Positions 1-9,169 of a DNA stretch of 48,978 bases are shown here, one piece after another. The first letter of the stretch is position 1. Every line of letters begins with the position of its first letter. This DNA comes from Roseibaca sp. Y0-43 (GTDB taxonomy: Bacteria > Pseudomonadota > Alphaproteobacteria > Rhodobacterales > Rhodobacteraceae), in contig NZ_JAFMPR010000012.1 of the NCBI RefSeq assembly GCF_020667835.1, positions 1-48,978 of the forward strand, given 5' to 3'. Made by a program: the position numbers and the translations under genes. The notes beneath the pieces are model-generated. The model was not told the origin of the DNA. It saw only the letters and a list, made by a program, of their open reading frames with translations, and did no database searches.

Positions 1-115
1 AACCAAACCTCAGCTCAGCCAGCTAACCAACCGCGTCCCCGCCGCCGGTGAAGCGCTATCTAGGGAATCTAAATTTCCAGCGCAAGAAAGAAATGACGAT
101 TCAACCGAGGTTTTC

Positions 116-124
116 TGTGGATAA
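116..124 (-). promoter_or_regulatory. Single perfect DnaA-box-like nonamer
   Basis: The minus strand reads TTATCCACA, identical to the consensus DnaA box. Only one copy is visible and no AT-rich unwinding region or cluster of boxes surrounds it, so it may be chance or an isolated regulatory or titration site rather than an origin. Confidence 0.3.
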
Positions 125-145
125 CCTGTAACAGGTTGTTTTTAT
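123..145 (+). terminator. Small terminator-like hairpin
   Basis: AACCTG-TAA-CAGGTT is a perfect six-base inverted repeat followed by a GTTTTTATT tract on the plus strand. The geometry fits a weak intrinsic terminator for a rightward transcript that would converge with the extensin-like gene. The stem is short and the loop only three bases, so confidence is limited. Confidence 0.35.
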
Positions 146-168
146 TGAAGACAATCGGCGAGGCAGCG

Positions 169-852
169 CTAACGGCAATAGGGACCGCCGCGATGTTGCG
201 CTGTGTCGTAGTGGAAATGATTCTCGTGCATCCCGTCGGACCCCGGCCCCAGCGTGGTCCCGAAGATGCCACAAGCGTTCCGGTGCATTTCGCGCAAGGC
301 CCGGCTATGGCGCGACAGGCGCGACCAATCATCGCTGACGGTTATGACCTCGCCATCGTCGAGCAGGATCGCGCTGATGTCGATGGCCTTGCCCTTGCCA
401 TGCTCTGAGATTCGCGCGCCGGGGCGGTGATTGCGCGTGCGGCAGACGTAATGCGCGGGCACGCGCAGACCGACCACACGGCTGCTGTTGCGCCCCAAGG
501 CGGGCCGCATGGCTTGCGTGACCCAAGTGTGCAGCGCCGTTGCCGTCTGGCAATCGAGGGTCGCGGGCTGCGACAGCTTGATGCCGTCCACATGCGTGAC
601 CTGCACCGGCGCAGCCACACCGCAGCCGGGCGTGCTGGAGGTGATCGGCGCGATTGGCTGGCCTTCAAGACCCGCAACCCCGCACAGGTTGCCCGAGGCC
701 CCGCGGCTGGCCTGCGCCGGACCATCGCCCATGAAAGGCACGACCCGACCGATCAGGCGCCCGACCCCGTCGGCCACCGGCACCCGTGGCCCGCCCGAAC
801 AAGCGGTCAGAACGGTCAGCGCGACAAGCGAGGCGGCGAGGGGTTTGAACAT
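169..852 (-). CDS. Extensin-like domain lipoprotein
   Basis: Protein of 227 residues starting at the ATG at 852, chosen because it places a hydrophobic signal with a lipobox (L-T-A-C around residue 17) right at the N-terminus; an upstream in-frame extension would bury it. The C-terminal half carries the extensin-like family pattern: a conserved S-E-H-G-K-G-K-A-I-D-I segment, then a H-E-N-H-F-H-Y-D motif near the end and several cysteines. These proteins are exported to the periplasm or outer membrane, and the fold resembles D-Ala-D-Ala carboxypeptidase/M15-type peptidases, but their substrate is not established. The gene follows tyrA by ten bases and is probably the last gene of the hisC-tyrA operon. 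The family assignment is solid, the function inferred. Confidence 0.85.
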   Translation of the reverse strand: MFKPLAASLVALTVLTACSGGPRVPVADGVGRLIGRVVPFMGDGPAQASRGASGNLCGVAGLEGQPIAPITSSTPGCGVAAPVQVTHVDGIKLSQPATLDCQTATALHTWVTQAMRPALGRNSSRVVGLRVPAHYVCRTRNHRPGARISEHGKGKAIDISAILLDDGEVITVSDDWSRLSRHSRALREMHRNACGIFGTTLGPGSDGMHENHFHYDTAQHRGGPYCR

Positions 853-862
853 GGGCTTTTCC

Positions 863-1777
863 TTATTTCTTGTTGCGTCCGAAGTTTGGCGCATCGGTAT
901 CCTGCCCCGCGTCGATGATGCCGCGCCGAATGGCGCGGGTGCGGGTGAAATAGGCGTGCAGATGATCGCCATCGCCGCGGCGGATGGCACGTTGCAGGGC
1001 AAAGAGTTCTTCTGTGAAGCGGCCCAGAATTTCCAGTGTCGCCTCTTTGTTGCTCAGGAACACATCGCGCCACATGGTCGGGTCGCTCGCGGCGATCCGG
1101 GTGAAGTCGCGGAACCCGGCGGCGGAATACTTGATGACCTCGCTATCGGTCACGCGGCGCAGATCATCGGCCACACCGACCATGGTATAGGCAATCAGGT
1201 GGGGCGTGTGGCTGGTCACGGCCAGCACAAGGTCATGATGGGGCGGGTCCATCAGGTCGACCTGCGCGCCCATGCCCTGCCACAGGCGGGTCAGACGGTC
1301 GGTCGCGGCAGCATCCGTGCCGTCGAGTGGCGTCAGGATGGTCCAGCGATTGTCGAAGAGTTCGGCAAAGCCCGAACGCGGGCCGGAATGTTCGGTCCCG
1401 GCCAGCGGGTGGCCGGGGATGAAATGCACATGCGCGGGCATATGCGGGCCGACCGCGTCGATCACGGCTTGCTTGACCGACCCGACATCGGTGACGGTCG
1501 CACCCTTTGCCAGATGCGGCGCGATCTCTTGCGCGACGGCGGCCATGGCGCCCACGGGCACGCACAGGACCACCAGATCCGCGCCCTTGACGGCGTCGGC
1601 GGCGGTGTCGGTCACGCGATCGACCAGCCCGATTTCGGCGGCGATGGCACGCGTCTCGGCAGAGCGGGCTGTGCCGACAATCTCGGCCACCAGATCGCCC
1701 CGGCGCATGGCCAGCGCCATCGACCCCGCGATCAGCCCCAGCCCGATAAAGGCCACGCGCTGGTAGAGGTGGCTCAT
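863..1777 (-). CDS. tyrA: Prephenate/arogenate dehydrogenase
   Basis: A 304-residue NAD(P)-dependent dehydrogenase of the TyrA family, converting prephenate (or arogenate) towards tyrosine in the cytoplasm. The N-terminus has the Rossmann pattern G-L-G-L-I-A-G-S (residues 10-17) and the middle contains the family motif [10 protein letters not shown]. There is no chorismate mutase or ACT domain, so this is the monofunctional form usual in alphaproteobacteria. The ATG at 1777 is preferred because it overlaps the hisC stop as ATGA, implying translational coupling; a start 16 codons earlier would run into hisC. Pairing with hisC fits aromatic and histidine amino acid synthesis, since HisC-type aminotransferases can also transaminate aromatic keto acids. 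Whether it prefers prephenate or arogenate is not visible. Confidence 0.9.
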   Translation of the reverse strand: MSHLYQRVAFIGLGLIAGSMALAMRRGDLVAEIVGTARSAETRAIAAEIGLVDRVTDTAADAVKGADLVVLCVPVGAMAAVAQEIAPHLAKGATVTDVGSVKQAVIDAVGPHMPAHVHFIPGHPLAGTEHSGPRSGFAELFDNRWTILTPLDGTDAAATDRLTRLWQGMGAQVDLMDPPHHDLVLAVTSHTPHLIAYTMVGVADDLRRVTDSEVIKYSAAGFRDFTRIAASDPTMWRDVFLSNKEATLEILGRFTEELFALQRAIRRGDGDHLHAYFTRTRAIRRGIIDAGQDTDAPNFGRNKK

Positions 1778-2862
1778 CCCTGCCCCTCCATGAAACCGGC
1801 GATGACATGGGCCACGCGGCGGCAAGCGGATTCGTCACCCACCGTGATGCGTAGGGCTTCGGGCAGGCCATAGCTGGACACTTGCCGCACGATCAGCCCG
1901 TCTGCCAGAAGCGCGGCGTTGCAGGCCTCGGCCTGTTCGGCGCTGGCAAAACGGGCCAGAACGAAATTCGCAAAAGAGGTATCGGTCGCCACGCCACAGG
2001 CGTTCAGCCGCTCGGCCAGCCAGTCCCGCAGGCGGGCATTCTCCGTCAGTGATCGACTGATATGGGCGGCATCGCCCAGCGCAGCTTCGGCCACGTCCAG
2101 CTGCGTGTTCGACAGGTTGAACGGCCCACGCAGGCGGTTCAGCACTTGCAGCACATGGGCTGGGCCATAGCCCCAGCCAATGCGCAAGCCGCCCAAGCCG
2201 TAAAGCTTCGAGAAGGTGCGCGTCATCACCACGTTCTCGCGGCTGTCGACCAGCGCCGCGCCGCCGTCATAGCCGTCGACATATTCGGCATAGGCACCAT
2301 CCAGCACCAGCAGGGTTTGCGGCGGCAGGTTGTCGGCCAAGCGTTCAAGTTCCGACACGGGCACCATGGTGCCCGTAGGGTTGTTGGGGTTGGCCACAAA
2401 GACCAGCTTGGTGCGTTCCGTCGCAGCGGCCAGAAGCGCATCGACATCGGTCGTGCGCTCACGCTCCGGTGCTTTCACGGGGGTCGCCCCGGCGGCCATG
2501 GCGCTGATCGGATACATCAGGAAGCCGTGCTGAGAATACAGCACTTCATCGCCCGGCCCGGCATAGCCCTGACACAGGAAGGTGATGATCTCGTCCGAGC
2601 CGGCCCCGCAGATGATGCGCTCTGCATCCAACCCGTGATGTGCCGCGATCGCCGCGCGCAAGGAGGCGTGGTCGGTCGAGGGGTAGCGATGCAGATCCAG
2701 CCCCGCGCGCTGATACGCGGTGCGCGCCAATTCGCCCGCGCCAAACGGGTTTTCGTTGGAAGACAGTTTCACGACATCGTCGCGACCCGCGATCTTGGAG
2801 GTGCCGCCTTGGTAAAGGGCAATATCCATGATGCCGGGCTGGGGGCGGATCTGGTTGGGCAT
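1774..2862 (-). CDS. hisC: Histidinol-phosphate aminotransferase
   Basis: A class I/II PLP-dependent aminotransferase of 362 residues, the normal HisC length. It shows the S-S-N-E-N-P-F motif (residues 34-40), N-P-N-N-P-T-G (158-164) and the PLP lysine in [12 protein letters not shown] (Lys219). It catalyses histidinol-phosphate/2-oxoglutarate transamination in histidine synthesis and, in this gene context directly upstream of tyrA, may also act on aromatic precursors. The start is supported by an AGGA eight bases upstream of the ATG. It is the first gene of a probable hisC-tyrA-extensin operon, with a roughly 120-base upstream gap that must hold the promoter. Confidence 0.93.
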   Translation of the reverse strand: MPNQIRPQPGIMDIALYQGGTSKIAGRDDVVKLSSNENPFGAGELARTAYQRAGLDLHRYPSTDHASLRAAIAAHHGLDAERIICGAGSDEIITFLCQGYAGPGDEVLYSQHGFLMYPISAMAAGATPVKAPERERTTDVDALLAAATERTKLVFVANPNNPTGTMVPVSELERLADNLPPQTLLVLDGAYAEYVDGYDGGAALVDSRENVVMTRTFSKLYGLGGLRIGWGYGPAHVLQVLNRLRGPFNLSNTQLDVAEAALGDAAHISRSLTENARLRDWLAERLNACGVATDTSFANFVLARFASAEQAEACNAALLADGLIVRQVSSYGLPEALRITVGDESACRRVAHVIAGFMEGQG

Positions 2863-2983
2863 GTCTGGTCCTATGGAACGTGTGCCCCACGTCTTAGCGC
2901 CGCACAGGGGGCAGGGCCAGAACCCTTTGCGCCCGCCATGCGTCAGCCCGGCCGCCGCGTTGCACTTGTGCCGCGCGGACGGG

Positions 2984-3952
2984 CTATTCGGCGGCCTCTA
3001 TCGCCTCGCCCAGACGGCTGGCGCGCGGATAGGTGCCCGTATCCGTGCGCGTGCGGGTTTCCAGAACCGGGCGATTGTCGGACACGTTGCCGGTTTCCTC
3101 GCGCACAAGGATGAAGATACCGCTTGCGATGATGATCGCGGCCCCCAGAATCGTATACAGATCCACCGCCTCGCCGAAGAACAGCGCGCCGAACAGAACC
3201 GCCCAGATGATCTGCGAATATTGCATCGGCGCAATCTGGAAAGCCGGGGCGCGCTTATAGGCTGCGATCACGCACAGGCTGGCCAGCAGCGCAAGAACCG
3301 ACATCGCGGCCATCGCCCCGAAATCGGCGAGGGGCATGGGCCGATAGACGAAGGGCAATGCCGCCCCCATGACCAGAAAATTCGCCATCATGGGATACAG
3401 CAGCAAGACGACATTGCGCTCTTCCGCGCCAATCTTGCGCACGATGATCGACGCGGTCGCCCCGCCCAGTGCCCCCAAGAGCGCGGCCAAATGGCCAAGG
3501 CCAAGCTCTGTTTCCTGACCCGGACGCAGCACCACCAAAACGCCGGCCAGACCGACAAGCACCGCCCCGGCACGCCGCCAGCCGACCCGTTCGCCCAGAA
3601 CCGGCACCGACAGAAGCGTAATCAAAAGCGGGGTGGCGAACAGGATCGCGTAGGTCTGCGCCAGCGGCAAAACCGAAAAGGCGTAGAACACGCTGACCCC
3701 GGTTACGACCGCGGCGACCGTGCGCAGCGCGGTCCAGCCCGGATAGCGCGGCAACAGGTTGCCGTCGGTGCGGTCGCGCATCAGCATAAGCATCGCCAGG
3801 GGCAGGCCCAGCAAAACGCTGAAAAACACGATCTGGAACGGGCTGTAATCGCCGCCCAGCGATTTGACGATCACGTCATGGGACGAGAACAGCGCGAAAG
3901 CCAGAAGCGCAAGCCCCGGACCCAATAGCCGTGACGAAGAGAGCTGCGACAT
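2984..3952 (-). CDS. DMT-superfamily (EamA) transporter
   Basis: An integral inner-membrane protein of 322 residues with about ten hydrophobic segments arranged as two EamA repeats, the typical layout of drug/metabolite exporters. The N-terminal repeat begins with a long hydrophobic segment followed by [10 protein letters not shown], and the second repeat ends with a helix just before a charged cytoplasmic tail rich in Thr and Arg. The ATG at 3952 is favoured over one seven codons earlier because it puts M-S-Q-L just before the first helix. It stands alone between hisC and ygfZ. Substrates of this family (amino acids, nucleotides or drugs) cannot be read from sequence. Confidence 0.8.
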   Translation of the reverse strand: MSQLSSSRLLGPGLALLAFALFSSHDVIVKSLGGDYSPFQIVFFSVLLGLPLAMLMLMRDRTDGNLLPRYPGWTALRTVAAVVTGVSVFYAFSVLPLAQTYAILFATPLLITLLSVPVLGERVGWRRAGAVLVGLAGVLVVLRPGQETELGLGHLAALLGALGGATASIIVRKIGAEERNVVLLLYPMMANFLVMGAALPFVYRPMPLADFGAMAAMSVLALLASLCVIAAYKRAPAFQIAPMQYSQIIWAVLFGALFFGEAVDLYTILGAAIIIASGIFILVREETGNVSDNRPVLETRTRTDTGTYPRASRLGEAIEAAE

Positions 3953-4007
3953 GACAAACCTCTGTGCCTGCAATCATGGTACCGCTACCACGCCGCCACA
4001 GCCCGGT

Positions 4008-4760
4008 TCAACCGCTGGCGACCACGCTCGGCGGATAAACGGTGGCATTGCCTGCCTGCATGGCACCCTCTGCCCGGTCAAACCGCAAATAGGCAATCGC
4101 CAGATTGCCCGATTGCGTGAACAGTGTGCCGACGGGCTTGCCATCGGTCTCTATAGTGGTGCCAACGGGGGCCTGCCCCGATAGGCGCACGGTCGCAAAG
4201 CCTTTGCGCAGTTCGGTCTTGTGGTGCATCCGCGCCGTCACTTCTTGGCCGACATAGCAGCCTTTGCGGAAATCGACCCCGTTCAGGCGGGCAAACCCGG
4301 CCTCCAGGATAAAGGTGTCGTTGGGCTGCAATTCGATCCCGGTTTCGGACACGCAATGCGCCACGCGCAGCGCGTCCCAATCTGTGCCATCCTCGGGCAG
4401 GGCCACCCCATAGGCGCGCCAGCCCAGATCGGGGTGGCGCGGATCGCGCAGCGCACCCGCCGGCGCTGGCCCCGTGCCGCGGCTGACAGGCATATCTTCG
4501 CGGGCCAAGGTGACGGGCGCACGCAGCTTGTACATGCTCAGACGTTTGAACAGGTCATCGACCAAAGGGGTCGCGACATCGACAAGGATATCCGGCCCCT
4601 CGGCGACCAGAAAGAAGTCTGCAAGATATTTGCCCTGCGGCGTCAGCATGGCCGCGTAAACGATGCCATCGCTCGCCAGCTTGCGCGTGTCATTGCTGAC
4701 CAAGCCTTGCAGAAACTTGGCAGGATCCTCGCCCGAAACGCGGATGATCGCCCTGTCCAT
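4008..4760 (-). CDS. ygfZ: YgfZ/CAF17-type folate-binding protein
   Basis: A 250-residue member of the GcvT-related YgfZ family, which helps maintain or insert 4Fe-4S clusters and binds tetrahydrofolate. The diagnostic K-G-C-Y-V-G-Q-E-V-T-A-R motif is present with its conserved cysteine at residue 168. The protein is shorter than glycine-cleavage T-protein and lacks its C-terminal domain. The ATG at 4760 is chosen because AGAGGTGACGGAG lies just in front; a start nine codons upstream lacks a site. A TATATA box-like stretch some 35 bases upstream may be part of its promoter. It is not obviously in an operon with the neighbouring genes. Confidence 0.88.
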   Translation of the reverse strand: MDRAIIRVSGEDPAKFLQGLVSNDTRKLASDGIVYAAMLTPQGKYLADFFLVAEGPDILVDVATPLVDDLFKRLSMYKLRAPVTLAREDMPVSRGTGPAPAGALRDPRHPDLGWRAYGVALPEDGTDWDALRVAHCVSETGIELQPNDTFILEAGFARLNGVDFRKGCYVGQEVTARMHHKTELRKGFATVRLSGQAPVGTTIETDGKPVGTLFTQSGNLAIAYLRFDRAEGAMQAGNATVYPPSVVASG

Positions 4761-4877
4761 CTCCGTCACCTCTTTCAACCCTTGCACCTATATAGGCACC
4801 GATACCCTGTCCGAACAGCGTTGCCTTGTCTTGCGTTTGAAACCACGGCGCGGGGGCGAAATGCCCCCGCGACCTTG

Positions 4878-5789
4878 TCAATGCGCGGGCCGGATGAAGG
4901 TGCCGTTGCGCAAATCGCGCATCGCTTGCCGAATTTCTTCGGGCGTGTTCATCACGATCGGGCCGTGCCATGCCACCGGTTCTTGAATGGGTGCGCCAGA
5001 GATGAGCAGGAAGCGAATGCCCTCTTCCCCCGCCTGCACCGTAACCTCGTCGCCGGTGCCAAAGCGGATAAGCGTCCGGTCGCCCGACATGTCGCGAATA
5101 TTCACCTCTTCGCCCATGACCTCTTTCTCGAGCAGAACGCCAGAGGGGGCCGAGGCATCCGCAAACGCGCCGGACCCGGCAAAGACATAGGCGAATGCGC
5201 GGCGATAGGTGTCGACCTTGAAGGTCTTGCGCACCCCCGGCGGCACCGAGATATCCAGATATTGCGGGTCCGCTGCAATCCCGTCGACCAGGCCGCGCTT
5301 GCCCCAGAAATCGCCCACGATCACCCGCACCTTGGTGCCGTCATCGTCGATGACTTCCGGAATATCGGCCGATTTCACGTCTTGGTAACGCGGGGCCGTC
5401 ATCTTCAGCGCGCCGGGCAGGTTGGCCCAAAGCTGGAAGCCGTGCATCTGCCCCTTGGCATTCCCGCGCGGCATTTCCTGATGCAGAATGCCAGAGCCTG
5501 CGGTCATCCATTGCACATCGCCCGCGCCGAGCGTGCCGGTATTGCCAAGGCTGTCGCCATGGTCGACCTCGCCCGCCAGAACGTAGGTGATGGTTTCAAT
5601 GCCGCGATGCGGGTGCCACGGGAAGCCGCGCAGGTAATGCTCGGGGATCTCGTTGCGGAAATCGTCGAACAGCAGGAACGGGTCAAGCTCTGACGGGTCA
5701 TGAAAGCCGAAGGCGCGGTGCAGGTGCACGCCTGCGCCCTCCATGGTGGGAACGGCCTTGCGGATGTCGAGTGTGGGGCGGATGGACAT
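4878..5789 (-). CDS. Pirin family protein
   Basis: A 303-residue two-cupin pirin. The metal ligands line up exactly with the family: His59 and His61 in W-H-P-H-R-G-I-E-T-I, then His103 and Glu105 in G-I-L-H-Q-E-M. The motif G-E-V-D-H-G-D-S-L-G follows. Bacterial pirins are iron-binding cytosolic proteins; some have quercetin dioxygenase activity and others modulate pyruvate metabolism, so a precise role cannot be assigned. It appears monocistronic. An imperfect inverted repeat sits just upstream of the start and may be an operator. Confidence 0.88.
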   Translation of the reverse strand: MSIRPTLDIRKAVPTMEGAGVHLHRAFGFHDPSELDPFLLFDDFRNEIPEHYLRGFPWHPHRGIETITYVLAGEVDHGDSLGNTGTLGAGDVQWMTAGSGILHQEMPRGNAKGQMHGFQLWANLPGALKMTAPRYQDVKSADIPEVIDDDGTKVRVIVGDFWGKRGLVDGIAADPQYLDISVPPGVRKTFKVDTYRRAFAYVFAGSGAFADASAPSGVLLEKEVMGEEVNIRDMSGDRTLIRFGTGDEVTVQAGEEGIRFLLISGAPIQEPVAWHGPIVMNTPEEIRQAMRDLRNGTFIRPAH

Positions 5790-5803
5790 GGCATTTCCTT
5801 TCG

Positions 5804-5820
5804 CTGATGCGTTGCGTCAG
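5804..5820. promoter_or_regulatory. Inverted repeat upstream of the pirin gene
   Basis: CTGATGC-GTT-GCGTCAG is a seven-base inverted repeat with one mismatch, 15 bases ahead of the pirin start codon. The size and spacing fit a dimeric repressor operator, but no regulator gene is adjacent. The remaining bases up to 6072 hold no recognisable gene or repeat. Confidence 0.3.
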
Positions 5821-6072
5821 AAAATGCCCCGCCTGATGCAAGAAACAAGGTGTGATGACCGCGCCAAGGCTGTTCGTTTTTGCACAAGGCACCTGTTATG
5901 GAACCGCCGTTTGCAGGTGGTCGTGCAAGGGATGCGCAGTGTCGAGGGTAGTGGCGGGAGGGTTCACCTCCGCTGGCGCGGGCAGTGCGTGGGCCGCTTA
6001 CCTGCAAGGGCCAATGCCGCACCCGCGCTCCGGATGCACAAAGGCCACGGCACAAACGCGCCGCCCCAAACC

Positions 6073-6462
6073 CTATAGGTTTCGCGCCACCGTGGCGAAA
6101 AGATAAACCGCCGCGCCACAGGTGAGTGCGCCGAGCATGACTATGAGCAGACGTCGGCTGATCGGTATGGCCACAAAGCCCGCGCCGTCTGGCACCCCGG
6201 AGAGCGGCGCGTTCTGGCCGCGCACGCTGCGCACGAAATCGGCCAGCGGGTCGGGGTCGGACAGATGCACCCCCATGCTCTGCGGCCTGTTCTTGCGCCG
6301 ATGCGCCGAGCGCAGGTCCGGCCAACGCGTCCAGACATCGCGCGGAACGGGCGCTTGCAGCGGCACACGGTTGGGGTTGGCAACGATCCCCACCCGCGCC
6401 TGCCGGTCGGCAAGTGTTTCGCTGCGCCGTCGTTCCGCCAGTTTCGCTTTTGACAAGGTCAT
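6073..6462 (-). CDS. Hypothetical protein with one C-terminal membrane helix
   Basis: A 129-residue protein I do not recognise. The first hundred residues are rich in Arg and Pro and look soluble. The last 27 contain one strongly hydrophobic segment (starting R-R-L-L-I-V-M-L-G-A-L) typical of a tail-anchored inner-membrane protein with a cytoplasmic N-terminus. The ATG at 6462 is selected because a GGGGGAGG ribosome-binding site sits just ahead of it; the longer frame lacks one. It lies between the pirin and HNH genes on the same strand with 49 bases to the latter. Confidence 0.65.
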   Translation of the reverse strand: MTLSKAKLAERRRSETLADRQARVGIVANPNRVPLQAPVPRDVWTRWPDLRSAHRRKNRPQSMGVHLSDPDPLADFVRSVRGQNAPLSGVPDGAGFVAIPISRRLLIVMLGALTCGAAVYLFATVARNL

Positions 6463-6511
6463 CCCGAACCTCCCCCATGCCCTACCAGCCACAAGACTAC
6501 CGGCAAGGGGT

Positions 6512-6826
6512 TTACAAACGATTACCGCGCCTGCGCCGCGCGCCGGGCACCTTGGAGCTGAACTCGGGCGGGCGCTTGCGCACCCATGCCAGAAACTTCG
6601 CCAGCCGCGGATGCGCGCGCAATGCCTCTACCGTGTTGAAATCGCGCGCCAATTCCGACTCGCTGAGTGTGGCATGGATTTCCTTGTGGCAGATATGGTG
6701 CAGCAACACGACCGGCCCGCCCTTGCCGCCGCGCAGCTTGGGGACAAGATGGTGCAGGCTTTGCGGCACCCCCAGCGGAATCGGGCGGTCGCAAAGCGGG
6801 CAGATCGGGTCTTGCATATCGGGCAT
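6512..6826 (-). CDS. HNH endonuclease family protein
   Basis: A small (104 residue) stand-alone HNH-fold protein. It has a zinc-type knuckle C-P-L-C (Cys9, Cys12) and the core S-L-H-H-L-V-P-K (His25/His26), followed by H-H-I-C-H-K-E-I-H (His43 to His51), which fits the beta-beta-alpha metal fold. The C-terminus is very basic, consistent with nucleic-acid binding. Solo HNH proteins of this size occur as nicking or repair-type nucleases, phage-derived enzymes or proteins of unknown role. The neighbours give no phage or restriction context. Fold confident, biological role open. Confidence 0.75.
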   Translation of the reverse strand: MPDMQDPICPLCDRPIPLGVPQSLHHLVPKLRGGKGGPVVLLHHICHKEIHATLSESELARDFNTVEALRAHPRLAKFLAWVRKRPPEFSSKVPGARRRRGNRL

Positions 6827-6905
6827 GGTGCTGGCGGCGCTTTCGTTTTATCAGGAAGGTATCTAGATCGGGGTGCACCCCGGAACCACCTTGCAAGGCA
6901 AACCC

Positions 6906-7289
6906 ATGCCGACCGAAAAGATTGCCGCCCTGCTGGATGACTGGAGCGCCGCGCTCGCATCCGGCGACCCGTCCATTATCGCGGACCTTTATGCCCCCGA
7001 CGCGGTTTTGCTGCCGACAGTCTCGCATCAGATCCGGCTGGATCGCGGCCAGATCCGCCGCTACTTCCGCGATATCATGATGCGCCGCGCGACCTCTCGC
7101 TTCGTGGAGGTGCATTCGCGGCTGTTCGACACGATCGGCATCAATTCCGGCATCTACATCTTCAAGATGCACCGCGACGACGGCACCCCGTTCGACCTGA
7201 TTTGCCGCTTCACCTTTGTCTACATGCTTCTCGACGGCGCGTGGAAGATCATCGAGCACCACTCGTCGGTCATGCCCGATCAGGTCTGA
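6906..7289 (+). CDS. SnoaL/CaMKII-association-domain-like protein
   Basis: A 127-residue NTF2-like fold protein. The pattern of an N-terminal helix (D-D-W-S-A-A-L), a Y-A-P-D-A-V-L-L-P strand, and a terminal D-G-A-W-K-I-I-E-H-H-S-S segment matches the SgcJ/EcaC or CaMKII-association-domain group of small cytosolic proteins, whose bacterial roles are mostly unknown. The ATG at 6906 starts directly before the first helix; an in-frame ATG 11 codons upstream is less likely. Its last ten bases overlap the 3' end of the convergent SulP gene, so the two transcripts run into one another. Confidence 0.75.
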   Translation: MPTEKIAALLDDWSAALASGDPSIIADLYAPDAVLLPTVSHQIRLDRGQIRRYFRDIMMRRATSRFVEVHSRLFDTIGINSGIYIFKMHRDDGTPFDLICRFTFVYMLLDGAWKIIEHHSSVMPDQV

Positions 7290-8929
7290 CGGCGGGCGCA
7301 ACTTTCCTGCAAAGCATCTTCCAGCCGGTCGAAGAATTTCGGGCTGGTGCCGTGGCCCATCTGGCTGCGCAACACCTTGGCCACTTCCGGCGTGGCGGCG
7401 ACAAGTGCAAGGCATCCGCCCTGACGTTCCAGCCTGCGGGCCAGCCCGGCCATGGATTGCGCGCCAGAGGTGTCGACGAAGGGCACGCGCGACAGATCGA
7501 GGATCAGCATACGCGGCAATTCGGAAATGCGGTCCAGCACGCGGCCCATCGTGGCAGCGGCACCGAAGAAATACGCGCCGCGCAGGCTGTAGATGACGAC
7601 ATTTTCCGTCTGCTCGCGCGGGGCGGCGTCGGGCGGGGTGATGGGTTCCAGCTTGGCCGCTTCCGACATGCGCCGGATGAACACCGCACCGCCCAGCGCG
7701 GTGCCCGCGATAATTCCTTCGGTCAGGTCGCGGAACACCACCAGCAAGAAGGTTATCAACAACACCGCCGCATCCGCGCGGCTGACGCGCAGCAGGGTCA
7801 GGAATTCTTCCTTCTCGAACATGTTCCACGCGACCACGATCAGCACGCCCGCAAGTGCGGCCAGAGGGATATGCACCGCGAGGGGGGCCGCGACCAGCAG
7901 CACCAGCGCAACGAAAACGGCGTGCAACATGCCAGAGACCGGCCCACGGCTGCCCGCGCGCACATTGGTGGCGGTGCGCGCGATCGTGCCCGTCACGCAG
8001 AAGCCGCCGAACAGCGCAGAGCCGATATTGGCCACCCCCTGCCCCAACAGTTCGGCATTCGAGCGGTGGCGCTGCCCGCTCATGCCATCGGCCACCACCG
8101 CCGACAGAAGCGACTCAATCGCGCCCAGAAGCGTGAAGGCCACGGCGAAGGGCAAGGCTTCCAGAATGGCAGCAAGAGCAAAATCGGGCAGGTGCGGCGC
8201 GGGCAGGCTGCGCGGCAGATCGCCGAACCGGTCGCCAATGGTTTCCAGTGGCACGCCGGCATAGGCCAGCACGCCCCCAAGCGCGATCGCGATCAACATG
8301 CCCGGCCAGCCGGGGCGATAGCGCCGCAACAGCTGGATCAGCGCGACCGTCCCCGCCGCGACCATCAGGGTCGTCAGGTCGACCGTGCCGCGCGCGTCCC
8401 AGAGCACGGCCAGCTTGTGCAGGAACTCTGGCGGGGCTGCCTGATCCAGCCGCAAGCCGAAGAAATCCGCGATCTGGCTGGTGGCGATGATGATCGCAAT
8501 GCCAGAGGTAAACCCTACCGTGACCGGGAACGGTATGAACTTGATGTAATCGCCCAGCCGCAACAGGCCGATCAGCATCAGCATGATCCCCGACAGGAAG
8601 GTGGCGAGGATCAACCCTTCCAGTCCGATTTGCATGACCGTTCCCGCAACCAGCACGATGAACGCCCCCGCCGGACCGCCGATCTGGTAGCGCGACCCAC
8701 CCATCAGCGACACAAGGAACCCGCCCACAATCGCGGTATACAGCCCGCGCTCGGGGCCAACGCCCGATGCAATCGCGATCGCCATCGACAGCGGCAAGGC
8801 AACGATGGCAACCGTCAGGCCCGCAATCGCGTCCGCACGCAGGTCTGCCAGGCTGTATCCATTGGCCAAGGCCGTCACGCTCATCGGGCGCAAATCGTCA
8901 ATCAGGGTCGAGGTGTCTTGGCTGGCCAT
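7280..8929 (-). CDS. SulP family inorganic anion transporter
   Basis: A 549-residue inner-membrane permease: an N-terminal transmembrane domain with the SulP signature near the start (G-L-T-V-A-I-V-A-L-P-L-S-M-A), then about ten to twelve helices, then a cytosolic STAS domain in the last 110 residues (I-L-D-L-S-R-V-P-F-V-D-T-S-G-A). SulP proteins move sulfate, bicarbonate, or dicarboxylates. No carbonic anhydrase or cys gene sits beside it, so the substrate cannot be told. The start follows a standard-looking leader, and the 3' end overlaps the convergent SnoaL-like gene by ten bases. Confidence 0.9.
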   Translation of the reverse strand: MASQDTSTLIDDLRPMSVTALANGYSLADLRADAIAGLTVAIVALPLSMAIAIASGVGPERGLYTAIVGGFLVSLMGGSRYQIGGPAGAFIVLVAGTVMQIGLEGLILATFLSGIMLMLIGLLRLGDYIKFIPFPVTVGFTSGIAIIIATSQIADFFGLRLDQAAPPEFLHKLAVLWDARGTVDLTTLMVAAGTVALIQLLRRYRPGWPGMLIAIALGGVLAYAGVPLETIGDRFGDLPRSLPAPHLPDFALAAILEALPFAVAFTLLGAIESLLSAVVADGMSGQRHRSNAELLGQGVANIGSALFGGFCVTGTIARTATNVRAGSRGPVSGMLHAVFVALVLLVAAPLAVHIPLAALAGVLIVVAWNMFEKEEFLTLLRVSRADAAVLLITFLLVVFRDLTEGIIAGTALGGAVFIRRMSEAAKLEPITPPDAAPREQTENVVIYSLRGAYFFGAAATMGRVLDRISELPRMLILDLSRVPFVDTSGAQSMAGLARRLERQGGCLALVAATPEVAKVLRSQMGHGTSPKFFDRLEDALQESCARRQT

Positions 8930-9169
8930 GGTCGCTCCGCAGGTTTGCAGGCGTTTTTTGCCTCGTGCCGCGCATTGTCAAGGCGGCGCAACTGCGCATC
9001 TTTTCCGAAGCGTGATGTCCTTGGGCCCGCATTTGCCTTAAAATCACTGCAATCACCCCCTAAACACCCCGTGCTTGACCGGCCAAAACACGCCGGTGGC
9101 GGCTTGCGGTGTAAATGGCTTGTTAAACAAATGCTGCGATGGTCCCGCCAGTGTAATAGGATAAAGGTT

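Larger units (their letters stand above)
1..168. other. Left-edge region without a confident gene
   Basis: One plus-strand frame is open from base 2 to a TAA at 122-124 and could be the 3' end of a gene entering from the left, but I recognise no family in the roughly 40 residues. A small terminator-like hairpin follows that stop directly, which mildly supports a transcript coming from the left and converging on the extensin-like gene. A perfect DnaA-box-like nonamer overlaps the stop. Whether the open frame is translated cannot be decided here. Confidence 0.25.

Noticed and set aside
2062-3928. Overlapping long plus-strand frames opposite hisC and the DMT transporter
   Set aside because: No motifs and strongly biased composition; both minus-strand genes have clear family signatures.
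5743-6106. Plus-strand frames in the gap upstream of the pirin gene
   Set aside because: They have no recognisable domain, no convincing ribosome-binding site, and overlap the pirin start. The region is best seen as promoter and unassigned sequence.
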